Positions 27,374-38,300 of a DNA stretch of 64,000 nt are shown here, one piece after another. The stretch is from Sorangium cellulosum So0157-2. Its GTDB lineage: Bacteria > Myxococcota_A > Polyangia > Polyangiales > Polyangiaceae. Position 1 is the first letter of the stretch. Every line of letters begins with the position of its first letter. The translations under genes were made by a program, and so were the position numbers. The stretch covers positions 10,802,001 through 10,866,000 of the forward strand of contig NC_021658.1 in NCBI RefSeq assembly GCF_000418325.1. Direction: 5' to 3'. The notes under the pieces are model-generated. The model saw only the letters and a program-made list of their open reading frames with translations, was not told where the DNA came from and searched no databases.

Positions 27374-30300
27374 CGAGCTCCAGGGTGCGGCGGTTCTCCG
27401 GGACGTCGTCGAGGAAGCTCCTGCGGTAGTCGGGATCGCCGATCTTCTCGGCGACGGCGAGGAGCCAACCCCTCGCCTTGCGCAGAACCGCCTTCGCCCC
27501 CTCGCGATCCCCGGCGGCCTCGAGGCACTCGGCGCGGACGAGGCGCACGAAGGCGTTCCGGAAGAACGCCGCGGTGCCGATGGCGTCGAGCTGGGCCGCC
27601 GCCTCCTCGCTCGAGGCGAGCGCCTCCGCGACGCGGCCCTCCGCGAGGCGAAGCGCGGCGATCGTGGCGAGGATCCCGGGTCGATCGAGCGGCACCGACA
27701 GCGAGAGGGCGACCCGGGCCTCGGCGTCGGCGGCCTCGAGCTCTCCGGCGCGCCGGAGGGCCTCGGCGAGCGCCCACCGCCCGCGGCTCTCGTCGAGCGG
27801 CGCCCTCCGCGCCCTCCCGCCCTCGGCGAGGCGCGTCGCCCATGCCCGCGCCTCGCCGTGCTCGCCCATGTCGGCGCACGCCCACGCGAGCGTGAAGGGG
27901 CGCAACGACGACGCGAGCCCGTACTCGTCCTCCGACGCGGCCGCGAGGGAGGACCGCTTCGCGTCCCCGTAGACGCCGAGGAACCACGAGTTCATCCCCA
28001 CGTTCGTCTGCGACGCGAGGAGGTTCCTCCTGTGGCCGATGGCGGTCATCTTCGCGATGCCGGCGCGCGCGTGCTGGAGGCCGCCCCAGGGGTCCTCGAA
28101 GCCGAGGGCGGCGCGGGCCGCGGCCATCATCGCGTAGAGCCCGCCGGTGCTGGGCGCGTGATCCTCGCTCCAGCGGGCGAGCGCCTCGAACCGGCCGAAG
28201 AGGGCGTTGGCCTGCGGGACCTGCCCGAAGAGATCGAGCAGGAACACGGCCGCGGCGAACGTGAGCACGGCGGGATCCGCGGCCTCCCGCTGGAACGCGG
28301 CGGTCATCAGATCGGCGACCGCTTGCTCGAACAGCTGCGCGTCGCCGGCGAGCCCCGCGCACGTCACCCGGACGAGGAGCGCCTGCGCCCAGGGCGCGCT
28401 CCCGGGCGTCGCGCCGGCGAGGAGCTCGTCCGCGGCGGGCGCGGCGCTCAAGACGTTCTCCATGCGCCACATCGTGGTCTCGCAGAGCATTCCGAGGAGC
28501 CTGTGACGGACGCTCGGCGTAACGGGGCAAGCGAGGCCTCGCTCGAGCAGCGCGAGGGTCTTGCGCGTGTCACCCCCCCACGCCATCCGTTCGCCGGCCC
28601 GGAGCCATGCATCGCCCGCCCGCGCCGCGTCGCCGCCCTTCTCGAAATGCTCCGCCATGACGGTCGCGTCCTCCTCGCCGTGCACCTCGAGCCACTCCGC
28701 GGCGAGGCGATGGCCTAGGGAGCGGTCCTTCTCGGTGAGCATGGCCGAGGCGCCCTCGCGCAGGAGCGCGTGGCGGAAGGCATACTCGGCCTCGCCGTCG
28801 AAGCGGCTGCTCTTGCGCTTCTGCACGAGCTCCCGCTCGGCGAGCGCGTCGATCCGCGCCCTCACGCTCGAGGCGTGCCCGCCGCGCTCCCCGAGCAGCG
28901 CGGCGACGCCGCCGGCCCAGAACGTCTCGCCGAAGACGCTCGCGGCGCGGAGGATCCGGCGCGCCTCGTCGTCGAGCGCGCCGAGGCGCGCGTGGATCAT
29001 GGCGACGACGGTCTCCGGCAGATCGGCCTCGCCGCGCTCGGCCACGGAGCGGATGAGCTCCTCCAGGAAGAACGCGTTCCCCTCGGAGAGGCGCACGATG
29101 CGCTCGACGGTCCCGGGCGTGGCGCGCGCGCCGAGGGCGCCCTGGACGAGGCGCTCGGCGGCCTTCCTGGGCAGCTCGCGCAGGCGGATCTCCTGCAGGG
29201 GCCGGCCCTTCCAGAGGTCCTCGAAGGTCTCGTGGACCTCGGGCCTCCCGAGCGCGAGGACGAAGAGGGGCCGCTCCTCGAGGCGCAGGAGCGCGTGATC
29301 GAGCGCGCGGACGCTGGGCGCGTCGGCCCAGTGCAGGTCCTCGATCAAGAGCAGGACGGGGCGCTCGGCGCAGCGCGCGGCGAGGAAGTCGACGAACGCG
29401 TCGCGCACGTGCTCGCTCATGAGGGGCGGGTCGAGGCGGGCGGCGCGCAGCGGCAAGCTCTGATCGTCGGGGAACTGCGCGCCGATGAGCTCGCCCAGGA
29501 ACTCCGCGATCCTGAGGCGAGACGGCGCGTCCACGGCGGCGTCCAAAGCGGCGACGAGCGCGCCGCGCCGCGCGTCGAGGGGCTCGCCGCCGCGCAGGTC
29601 GATCGCCGCCTGCACGAGCTGCGCGAGCACGCCGAACGCGGAGCCCGCGCGCAGCGGCTCGCCCCGCGCGATCCAGATGTCGACGTCCTCCCCGCGCGCC
29701 CGGAGCGCCCGGACGAGCTCGCTTCCGAGGCGCGACTTGCCGACGCCGGGCGGGGCCGTGACGAGGGCGACCTGGGCGCCGCGCTGGTCGACGCAGTCCT
29801 GGAAGAGCCCCTCGAGGGAGCGCAGCTCGCGCTCGCGGCCGACGCAGGGCGTGGGCTTCCCGAGCAGCGTGCGGATCTCGGCGACGTCGCGCTCGGCGCG
29901 GAGCACGAACACGCCGCTCGCGTCGCGCACGTCGAAGCGCGCGTCGAGCAGGCCGACCATGGCCTCGTCGAGCGTGACGACGCCGGTCGCGATCTCACCC
30001 GACGCGCTCGAGCTATCGAGCACCCGCGCCGCCCGGTCGATCGCTGGTGCGATCGACCGTCGCCCCGAGACCTCGCCGCGCCCCATCGTGAGCGCGATGC
30101 GGCGATCGCCGGCGCGCCGGCTGATCGAGAGGGCGCAGCGCGCCGCCTGGGCGGCCAGGTCCGTGGCGACGGAGGTCCCTGACAGGAGCACCGCCGCCGA
30201 TCCGTCGCAGAGCCGGGCGAACGCGCCGCCGTAGGTCGCCGCCTCCGCCGCGACCCACAGGTCGTCGGACGCGGGCGGGGCCGCGCCTTGCGGGGCGCTG

Positions 30301-31214
30301 ATGAAGAGCACCGCGACGGTGCGCCGCTCGCTGGCCGTGAGCGCCGTGGGCCGCTGCGACGGCGCGCTCGGCTCGAGCGCCGCGCCGGGCAAGGCGCCGA
30401 GCGCCCGCAGCGCCGTTCCGGCCGCGCGGCCGTCCGCGGGGCGCGCGGCCGGATCCCTGGACAGCAGGCGAGCCACGAGGTCGTCGAGCGCCGCCGGCGC
30501 GCCGCCGCAGCGATCGGCGAGCCTCGGCGTCTCATCGAAGAGGATCTTCGTGAGGATGGCCATCGCGTGCGCGCCGGAGAACGCCGGCTCGCCCGCGAGG
30601 CACTCGAAGAGCAGGCAGCCGAGCGCGAAGACGTCGGCCCGCGCGTCGACGTCGGCCGCGCCCCTGGCCTGCTCGGGCGCCATGTACATGGCGGTGCCGA
30701 CGAGCAGCCCCGTTCCCGTGAGGCTCGCGGCGTCCTCGTGACGAGCGACGCCGAGGTCGAGCAGCTTGATCCGATCGAGGCGACGCTCGACGAGGAACAC
30801 GTTGCTCGGCTTGAGGTCGCGGTGGACGATGCGCCGGTCGTGGAGCGCGCCGAGCGCCTCGGAGACGGCGGTCGCGAGCGCGACGGCGGAGGCGACGTCG
30901 AGCCGGCCACGCTCGAGGCGCGCCGCGAGGTCCTCGCCCTCGAGCCACTCCATGACGAGGTACGGCTCGCCCGAGGGCAGCGCGCCGTGCGTGACGTGAC
31001 GGACGACGCGCGGATGCTCGATCGACGCGAGGAGGCTCGCCTCGCGCGCGAACCGGGCCGCGTCGGTGCGGCGGCGCAGGACCTTGACCGCGACCTTTTC
31101 CCCCGTGCGCAGGTCCTGGGCGCAGTACACGTCGCCCATGCCTCCGCTGCCGGCGAGCCGTTCGATCGAGAAGCGCTCGCCGAGGATCTCACCGGCGCGG
31201 AGGTCGCGGTTCAT
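27357..31214 (-). CDS. Ser/Thr protein kinase / pseudo-cyclase / AAA ATPase / TPR protein
   Basis: 1285 residues from the ATG at 31214 (MNRDLRAGEILGERF); an in-frame ATG 23 codons upstream is possible. The kinase domain spans about 10-275: 'LAGSGGMGDVYCA', Lys in 'VAVKVL', 'HRDLKPSNVFL', DLG in place of DFG ('LLDLGVAR'), and 'APEQ'. Residues about 295-455 resemble a class III cyclase domain but lack the metal-binding Asp signature. Then a STAND/AAA module follows: 'CVGRERELRSLEG', Walker A 'TAPPGVGKSRLG', Walker B 'VLLLIEDLHWAD'. The C-terminal ~450 residues are TPR-like helices ending VPENRRTLELASRAG. A one-component signalling protein whose input is probably sensed by the C-terminal repeats. 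Confidence 0.9.
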   Translation of the reverse strand: MNRDLRAGEILGERFSIERLAGSGGMGDVYCAQDLRTGEKVAVKVLRRRTDAARFAREASLLASIEHPRVVRHVTHGALPSGEPYLVMEWLEGEDLAARLERGRLDVASAVALATAVSEALGALHDRRIVHRDLKPSNVFLVERRLDRIKLLDLGVARHEDAASLTGTGLLVGTAMYMAPEQARGAADVDARADVFALGCLLFECLAGEPAFSGAHAMAILTKILFDETPRLADRCGGAPAALDDLVARLLSRDPAARPADGRAAGTALRALGALPGAALEPSAPSQRPTALTASERRTVAVLFISAPQGAAPPASDDLWVAAEAATYGGAFARLCDGSAAVLLSGTSVATDLAAQAARCALSISRRAGDRRIALTMGRGEVSGRRSIAPAIDRAARVLDSSSASGEIATGVVTLDEAMVGLLDARFDVRDASGVFVLRAERDVAEIRTLLGKPTPCVGRERELRSLEGLFQDCVDQRGAQVALVTAPPGVGKSRLGSELVRALRARGEDVDIWIARGEPLRAGSAFGVLAQLVQAAIDLRGGEPLDARRGALVAALDAAVDAPSRLRIAEFLGELIGAQFPDDQSLPLRAARLDPPLMSEHVRDAFVDFLAARCAERPVLLLIEDLHWADAPSVRALDHALLRLEERPLFVLALGRPEVHETFEDLWKGRPLQEIRLRELPRKAAERLVQGALGARATPGTVERIVRLSEGNAFFLEELIRSVAERGEADLPETVVAMIHARLGALDDEARRILRAASVFGETFWAGGVAALLGERGGHASSVRARIDALAERELVQKRKSSRFDGEAEYAFRHALLREGASAMLTEKDRSLGHRLAAEWLEVHGEEDATVMAEHFEKGGDAARAGDAWLRAGERMAWGGDTRKTLALLERGLACPVTPSVRHRLLGMLCETTMWRMENVLSAAPAADELLAGATPGSAPWAQALLVRVTCAGLAGDAQLFEQAVADLMTAAFQREAADPAVLTFAAAVFLLDLFGQVPQANALFGRFEALARWSEDHAPSTGGLYAMMAAARAALGFEDPWGGLQHARAGIAKMTAIGHRRNLLASQTNVGMNSWFLGVYGDAKRSSLAAASEDEYGLASSLRPFTLAWACADMGEHGEARAWATRLAEGGRARRAPLDESRGRWALAEALRRAGELEAADAEARVALSLSVPLDRPGILATIAALRLAEGRVAEALASSEEAAAQLDAIGTAAFFRNAFVRLVRAECLEAAGDREGAKAVLRKARGWLLAVAEKIGDPDYRRSFLDDVPENRRTLELASRAG

Positions 31215-31400
31215 TGGCGATTCTAAGCCCTTGGAAGGCTGCTGGAGCTGCTCAAGGTATGCAATCACCGCGCCTATCTCCATGTCAAGCGGCGCTCGGG
31301 TGCTCCGCGCAAAGCGTGATACGGCTCATGCCGTGGAGTAGGGTGGCCGCCGCGGATAGGTTCGTAGGACGTGTCGAAGGGCGCGGTGCGGAGGTCCGAT
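31215..31400. promoter_or_regulatory. Divergent promoter region between two kinase genes
   Basis: 186 bp separate the starts of two divergently transcribed kinase genes; any promoters for both must lie here unless the genes start further out. I see no clear -35/-10 pair. A strong ribosome binding site (GGAGG at 31390-31394, 6 bp before the ATG) fixes the rightward start at 31401. Confidence 0.5.
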
Positions 31401-34400
31401 ATGGAGCGAGTCCTGACGCCGGGAGAGGTGATCGCTGCGCGATTCCAGGTGGAACGGCCGATCGCCCACGGTGGAATGAGCACGGTGGTTCGCGCTGTCG
31501 ACCGGGCCGACGGTCAGCCGGTGGCGCTCAAGCTGCTCGAGCTGCCGCGGGGCAACCCGGAGGCGCTCTCGCGCTTCGAGCGAGAGGCGGCGCTGCTCGA
31601 GCGGGTGCGGCACCCGCGCGTCGTGCGGTACGTCGGGCGCGGGGCGCTCGGCGAGGGGCAGGCGTACCTGGCGATGCAGTGGCTCGAGGGCGAGGATCTG
31701 CGCAGCGCCCTCGAGCGCGGGCCGCTCGCGGCGAGCGATGCGCGGCGGGTCTTGGAGTGCGCAGCGGAGGCGCTCGGTGCGGTGCACGAGGCGGGGATCG
31801 TGCACCGGGACATCAAGCCAGCAAACCTGTTCTTGCGCGGCGGCTCGAGCGCGGATGTCGTCCTGCTGGACTTCGGGATCGCTCGGCCGATGGAGGGGAC
31901 GAAGCAGCTGACCATGACCGGGACGCTGCTCGGGACACCGCAGTACATGGCGCCCGAGCAGATCACGGAGGCGGGCAAGATCCGGCCGGCGACGGACGTG
32001 TTTGCGCTAGGGAGCATCTTTTACGAGTGCTTGACCGGCCGCGCGGCGTTCGCGGCGCCGCACCTCCTCGGGGTGCTGGCGCGGATCCTTTACGATGATC
32101 CGACGCCGCTGCGCGCGGCTCGGCGCGGCATCCCGAAGGCGTGGGAAGATCTCGTGATGAGGATGTTGAGCCGCGACGCCGAGCGGAGGCCCAGAGATGG
32201 CGCGGCGCTGTTGAGACTCCTGTCGTCCTTGCCGCCGGCAGAGGAGGAAGGGCCGGCGCTCACGTCGTTGCAGAGGCTCTCGCCTTCACCGGAGGGCGAT
32301 GAGCAAACGCTCGTCTCTGTGGTGCTCGTGGTGTTCGGCGGGGCCGAGGGCGCGGCGGCGACCGAAGGGCGAGTGGAGTCGGCGCGGCGGGCGCTCGGGC
32401 GCGCGGGCTTCAGCGTGGAGGAGCTCTCGGACGGGTCGATCCTGGCCGCGGTGTCGTCGCACGGGACAGCGACGGATCAGGTGCGGATCGCGTCGCGCGG
32501 AGCGCTCTACCTGCGCGAGCTATGGCCGGAGGCGCAGATCGCGGTGGTGACAGGCCGGGCGCTCATGGGACGGACCACGCGGATGGGCGAGGCAGTGGAT
32601 CGGGCCCTGAGCTTGCTGGAGGGCCGGTCCTGTGAGGCGCAGGAGGGGATATGGATGGACGCCCTGACGGCAGGGCTCCTGGATACGCGCTTCGTCACGG
32701 TGAACAGCGCGGGCGCGACCCTGCTCCTGGAGGAGCGATCGGAGGCCGGGAGCGGCCGGCTCCTGCTGGGCAAGCCGACGCCGTGCGTGGGCCGCGAGGT
32801 GGAGCTGACGGAGCTGGAGGGCCTGCTCGGGCGCGCCATCGAGGACAGGGAGCCGCAGGGCGTGCTGGTGCTGGGCCCGCCGGGGACGGGGAAGTCGCGT
32901 CTATGGGGCGAGTTCACGCGGCGGTTCCGCGGGACCTACCCCGACGTGGTGCTGCTGGTGGGGCGAGGAGATCCGCTGACGGCGGGCTCGCCGTACGGGC
33001 TGTTGCGGGAGGCGCTGCGGCGGCACGCGGGGCTCGACGAGATCGGCGATCCAGAGGACGCCCGCGCCGCGCTCATGTCACGGCTGTGCGCGCGCGTGGA
33101 AGAGGGGAATCGCCGTCGCGTGGGTGAGTTCCTCGGCGAGCTCTGCGGGGTGCCGTTCCCGGCCGAGGGGAGCCCGCCGCTGCTCGCGGCGCGCAACGAC
33201 GCGCAGGTCATGGAGGACCAGATCGGGCAGGCATTCTCGAAGTGGCTCGCGGCCGAGTGCAGCGCGGCGCCCGTCGTGATGGTGCTGGAGGACCTGCAGT
33301 GGGGCGACGCGCTGACCGTCAAGCTGGTGCGGAGCGTGCTGCGGGAAGCCGGAGACATCCCGCTGTTCGTGCTGGCGCTGGGGCGGCCCGAGACGCGCGA
33401 CATCTTCCCGGCCGTGGCGTCCTCGCGGCTCCATGAGATGGCGCTCCGGCCGCTCGGTCGCAGGGCGATCGAGCGGCTGATCAAGGGTGTGCTCGGGGAT
33501 GCGCTCGGGCCGGAGTCGGTGGAGCGGATCGTCAAGCTGTCCGAGGGCAATGCCTTGTTCCTGGAGGAGCTCATCCGGGCGGCGGCCGAAGGCAAGACGG
33601 GCGAAGCGCCGGAGACGGTGGTGGCGATCCTGCAAGCGCGCTTGTCGCGGCTATCGGTGGTGGAGAGGCGGATATTGCGCGCGGCGAGCATCGTCGGGGA
33701 GACGTTCTGGGTGGGCGCCTTGAAGCGGATCTGCGCCGCGTGGGGAGCGGTGGACGACGTGGACGGGTGGCTCGCGCGCCTGGCCGAGGCGGAGCTCGTG
33801 GAGCGGCACAAGCAGGGCCGGTTTCACCGAGAGCTGGAGCTGGGGTTCCGGCACGCGCTGGTGCGGGACGCGGCGTACGGGCTGCTGACGGAGGCGGACC
33901 GGAGGAGCGGGCATACCGCGACGGGGGAATGGCTGGAGGGCGTGGGAGAGGCGGATGCCATGGTGCTCGCGGGCCATGCGAAGGAGGGCGGCGATCTCGA
34001 GCGGGCGGCGGTTTTCTATGTGCGCGCCGCGGCCGACTCGCTCGGGCGCAACGATCTGAAGGAGGCCTCGCAGCGCGCCGCCAGGGGCCTTGGCTGCGGG
34101 CCGGAGGGCGCCACGCGCGGGGAGCTCCTCGCGATCCAGGCGGTCGCGAAGTATGGCCTCGGGGTGTGGCCGGAGTCAGCCTCGGCGGGGCTGGCCGCGC
34201 TGGGGCTACTGCCGCGCGGGAGCTACTGGTGGTGCCGGACGGCGGAGCGGTTGATTCACGCCTTGCCGCAGGTCGGCGATATTCCGAACTTCATGCGGCT
34301 CGCGGAGGACGTCTGCCGTGTGGAGCCCACGGCGGAGGTAACGTCGGCGCTCGTGTGTGCTCTCGCGAATCTAAATTATGTTCTCACCGTGCTCTTTCGG

Positions 34401-35276
34401 GGCGAGCTCACGCGTGAATGTGGAGCCGCCCTGGCGCGTCTGGAGCGCGGCGGCCTCGAAGAGCCGCGTTCGAAGGGCACAGCGCTCCAGTGGCGAGCGG
34501 CTGTCAACGTCTGCACGGGGTCGGACCCGTGCCGCGCGCTACGTCTCGCCGAACAGGCGATCGACGTCCTATCCCAAGGGAAAGTCCAGCACGAGCTCTG
34601 CATGAGCAGCGTGATGCACGGGCTCGCGTTGAGGGCTCTCGGCGATATCGATGCGGGCGAGAAGACCATGCGCGCCGCGCTCGCCGTCGCCGAGCGGATC
34701 CAGGACGGCTACCAGCTCGCGAACACCCGTCTCTATCTCGGCGAGATGCTCCTCGAGCGGGCCGACGCCGCTGCATTCGACGAGGCGGAGCAGCTCGCGC
34801 ACGACGTCCTCGACGCGAGTGTCGGCGCGCTTTATGAAGCCTCGGCGCGGCGGGTGCTTGCCGAGGTCGCTTTGTTCCGGAGAGACCCGGTGCTCGCCCA
34901 TGCGCACGCCGAGCAGTCAGTGGAGATCGCAGGCGAGCTCGGGGGGCTCTACACCTATCAATATGTGACATCCCAACTCCGCGCCCTCCTCGCAAACGGT
35001 CGTGTCGCGGAAGCGAGGGATGTCGCGAGGAATCGGATCGAGTCTTTCAAGCAATGGGAAGGCGGCGGCTACCTCGAGGTCCCCTTCCGCCTCGCCGCCG
35101 CCGAGGCGCTCTTCGCCGGCGGAGACCGCGCGGCCGCCGAGGAGGCCCTCCGCGAGACGCTGCGCCAGATCGAGCTGCGCGCCGCGAACATCCCCGACGA
35201 GGCCGCGAGAGCCCGGTATCTCGCCAGGAGGGAGAACTTCCGCGCCTTCGCCCTCGCCCGCGCATGGTCAGGCTAG
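31401..35276 (+). CDS. Ser/Thr protein kinase / pseudo-cyclase / AAA ATPase / TPR protein
   Basis: 1291 residues; a GTG 30 bp upstream is possible but lacks the RBS. Kinase domain about 8-265: the glycine loop is irregular ('PIAHGGMSTVVRA', first Gly replaced), Lys in 'VALKLLEL', 'HRDIKPANLFL', 'LLDFGIARP' and 'APEQ'. Residues about 290-455 form a cyclase-like fold without catalytic signature. AAA/STAND: 'CVGREVELTELEG', Walker A 'LGPPGTGKSRLWGE', 'VMVLEDLQWGD'. The C-terminal TPR-like half ends 'REN-RAFALARAWSG'. It has the same architecture as the divergent neighbour but is clearly diverged, not a recent copy. Its extreme 3' end reappears as a short fragment at 39310-39375. Confidence 0.9.
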   Translation: MERVLTPGEVIAARFQVERPIAHGGMSTVVRAVDRADGQPVALKLLELPRGNPEALSRFEREAALLERVRHPRVVRYVGRGALGEGQAYLAMQWLEGEDLRSALERGPLAASDARRVLECAAEALGAVHEAGIVHRDIKPANLFLRGGSSADVVLLDFGIARPMEGTKQLTMTGTLLGTPQYMAPEQITEAGKIRPATDVFALGSIFYECLTGRAAFAAPHLLGVLARILYDDPTPLRAARRGIPKAWEDLVMRMLSRDAERRPRDGAALLRLLSSLPPAEEEGPALTSLQRLSPSPEGDEQTLVSVVLVVFGGAEGAAATEGRVESARRALGRAGFSVEELSDGSILAAVSSHGTATDQVRIASRGALYLRELWPEAQIAVVTGRALMGRTTRMGEAVDRALSLLEGRSCEAQEGIWMDALTAGLLDTRFVTVNSAGATLLLEERSEAGSGRLLLGKPTPCVGREVELTELEGLLGRAIEDREPQGVLVLGPPGTGKSRLWGEFTRRFRGTYPDVVLLVGRGDPLTAGSPYGLLREALRRHAGLDEIGDPEDARAALMSRLCARVEEGNRRRVGEFLGELCGVPFPAEGSPPLLAARNDAQVMEDQIGQAFSKWLAAECSAAPVVMVLEDLQWGDALTVKLVRSVLREAGDIPLFVLALGRPETRDIFPAVASSRLHEMALRPLGRRAIERLIKGVLGDALGPESVERIVKLSEGNALFLEELIRAAAEGKTGEAPETVVAILQARLSRLSVVERRILRAASIVGETFWVGALKRICAAWGAVDDVDGWLARLAEAELVERHKQGRFHRELELGFRHALVRDAAYGLLTEADRRSGHTATGEWLEGVGEADAMVLAGHAKEGGDLERAAVFYVRAAADSLGRNDLKEASQRAARGLGCGPEGATRGELLAIQAVAKYGLGVWPESASAGLAALGLLPRGSYWWCRTAERLIHALPQVGDIPNFMRLAEDVCRVEPTAEVTSALVCALANLNYVLTVLFRGELTRECGAALARLERGGLEEPRSKGTALQWRAAVNVCTGSDPCRALRLAEQAIDVLSQGKVQHELCMSSVMHGLALRALGDIDAGEKTMRAALAVAERIQDGYQLANTRLYLGEMLLERADAAAFDEAEQLAHDVLDASVGALYEASARRVLAEVALFRRDPVLAHAHAEQSVEIAGELGGLYTYQYVTSQLRALLANGRVAEARDVARNRIESFKQWEGGGYLEVPFRLAAAEALFAGGDRAAAEEALRETLRQIELRAANIPDEAARARYLARRENFRAFALARAWSG

Positions 35277-35319
35277 CGGCTTCGCCGACGCAGGGGCGGG
35301 GGACGCGGAGGCGCGGTGT

Positions 35320-38300
35320 TCACGCGCCAGGAATCACGAGCAGGGTGATGCTGTTCGCCGGATACGTCGCCGTGAACCCGGTGTTGCTGACGGGCACGTC
35401 GGGCACGTTCACGATCGCGTTCAGGTTCGCCTCGCCGTAGCGGTAGACCTTCGCGTTCCCGGACGGGGTGAAGCCGCTGAGGTCGAGCGGGCTCGTCAGT
35501 GGTAGGCCGGTCTTGTTGATGACCATGAGGGTCAGGGCGTTGTCGGTCGAGCGCCTGGCGGCGTAGACGGAGAGGCGCTCGTGGCTGCTGCTGGTGGCCT
35601 GCACGCTGATATCACCGAAGCCGTTCTGCGCGCCGTCGTAGTTACGGTACATGCGGAAGGCGAAGGCCGCCGGGTGGGTGAGGTTGAACGAAGGCTGATT
35701 CTCGTCGCTGTACCACCAGAGCGTGGCCAGATCCAACCCCTCGCGGCCGAAGATGCCCAGCACGTCGGCCTGGGTCAGGGCGCCGTTGATGTGGTCGAGG
35801 GCGCCAAAATTGTACTCCGTGATGGCCAGCTTGGTCCCGGGGTAGCTCTGATCGACCCACTTGCGCATGCGCGGGATCAGGCGGATGGGCTCATTGATCC
35901 AGCTCTCGTCGACGTAGTACGTGTCCCACAGCGAGCGCGTCGAGCGCAGGCGCAGCGCCTGGGTGGAGGGAGCTCCGGCGGGTCGGCGGGCCAGGCCCTT
36001 GGCCTCCGGATAGTAGTGCAGGTCGAGGTAATCGAGGAAGCGGGTGCTTTCGGGATCCGCGTCCTGGAGCTTCTTCATCTGCTCCAGGTACCATTGCACG
36101 AGGGGCTTGTTCTGGTATTTCTTTCGATCCTGCGGGTCCTCCCACCACGCGCAGTCGGGGTTGCTCGCTGGGCACTGCTGGTCCAGCGCGGAGTAGAAGT
36201 ACTCGTTCCAGCCCCAGGCGACCGGGCCCAGGGTCTTTGCGGTGCGATCCACCTCCTTGATAGCCTTCGCGTACATGGACGTTAGTTTCTCGTAATCCGC
36301 GTATTCGACGGGAGCGGGATGCACGTCGCGATGGGTGTCGTGCCAGAGCCCAGGCTCGTTATCGAGGTTGTAGTACTCCACGCCCCCTTCCGCCGCGGTG
36401 CCATGCTGCCTGACGAGGTGTTCGATCCAGCCCTTCACGAAGATCGTTTCCGCCCTCACGCTCGTGGGGGTCTCGTTGACGGGCGGCTTGGGGATATCGA
36501 GGAGGATCGGGGTCCCATCCGCTGCGCGAACGCCGTTCCCGCAGCCGTTCGAGTCGTGCGATTGCTGCGGCCCGAAGCTGGCCTCGGGGAAGCTGCACGC
36601 CTCGGCGTCCTTCGCCACCCAGCCGATGAGCGGCACGGTCATGAGGGTCTTCGTGTGCACTAGCTCACCCTGATCGACGAATTTAGTCCTCTCGTTCTGA
36701 AGCACGAAGGCGTCCGCGCTCGTGCTCCTGGACATGTTCTTGAAATACCAGTCGGCGCCGGCGTTGGTGGCGTTGTTCGTGTAGTTGTAACGGCTCACGG
36801 CGTTGCCGCCCCAGCGGCGCACGGGCAGGCGCAGCACCGCGGCGTCGGACTCCTCGATATGACCGTTGATGCCGTAAATGTCGGGGCTGATGCTCCTGAT
36901 GCCAGCGGCGACGTTCACGGCGAGCGTCGGCGCTGTCATGGCCGGCGGCGCCGACTTTCTCACGAACGACACCCGGTCCACGTAGAAGGTGGGAGAGCCC
37001 GGCCCGCCCGTGCCCGCGGCGTCCTGCCAGATGACGCCCGCGACCACGGCCGGGGTACCCATCGACGAGGTGACCATGGTCGCGATGGGGATCTCGACCA
37101 TCGTCCACTGGTTCGCCTTCACCTGGGCGCTGATGGGAATCGCGTTCCCGTCGTAAAAGTCGTCTGTCTTCTCGTTCGGGTCATCATCCGGGTTCCGGAC
37201 CCCGCGGAGGAAGACCTCGATGTTCTGATGGTTGACCGAGCCGCCGTGGGCCCAGAAGCGCAGGTGGTCGTACAGCGATGTATCGATAGGCGCCGCGTCG
37301 GCCGCGTACAGGGCCAGGGCCCCCCACTTTGAATCGAATCTCGCGGAGATGGCCCTCGCACCATCGGCGGGCACCGGTGAGGTCGATGCCGTGTTCACCG
37401 CCGTACCCCACGACCACGATTGCCACCCCGTCCTCAGGGCGTCATCGTAGATCACCGCCTCGCCGCCCACCACCGGGGTCGCAAGCGGCTCAGGGTAGCC
37501 GTCGCGCACGAAGGCGATCCTGTCCAGATAGAAGGTCGGCTGGCTGGCACCGCTGATCTCCCTCCACACGAGGCTCGTGATCCGCGTCGGGCTGCCGAGG
37601 GCGGTGATAGGGATGTCGATCCGCGTCCACCAGTTGGCGGGGACCGGGTTCACCCGTACGCTCCGCCCCGCCTCGCCTGCCCCGTTACGGACGTAGAAAT
37701 TCAGCTGCTGCCCGCCCGTCGTGCCGCCGTTGATCCAGAAACGCAGGGTGTCGTACCTCCTGGCGTCGATGGGCACGGGGGTGGTGAGCACGCCGCCGCC
37801 GAGGCCCGCTGTGAAGGTCACGCCGATGCACTTCGCGTCATCGTCCGGATCCTGCCCGGGATAGGTCGCGGCCATGTTCAAGGTCGTGCGCCACGACTCC
37901 CCCTCGCCCCAGCTCCGCGCCAAAGCGTCGTCGTACACCATGAGCTCCTTCTGCTGACCGAAGGAGATCTGGTCGAGATAGAAGGTCGTGTGGCTGCCGC
38001 CGCCCGTGTCCTTCAAACGTAGGCCCGTGATCTGGCTCGGATTCCCGAGGTCGCGCAGCGGAATGACGATCTCCGTCCACGTGCTCCCGGGGGCGCTCAC
38101 CGGCACGCCCGGCCCGTAGACCCCCGCGCCGTCACGGAGCTCGAGGCTGACGTCCTGCACGCCCAGCGCGTCGCCGCGGATCCAGAAGCGCACCACGTCG
38201 AACGCCGAGGCGCTCACGGGCGGGCTCGTCCTGAGGACGAGGCCGGCCCAGGCGTCATCGAACGTCACGCTCAGGGACTTCGTGCCGCTCTGCGCCGGCG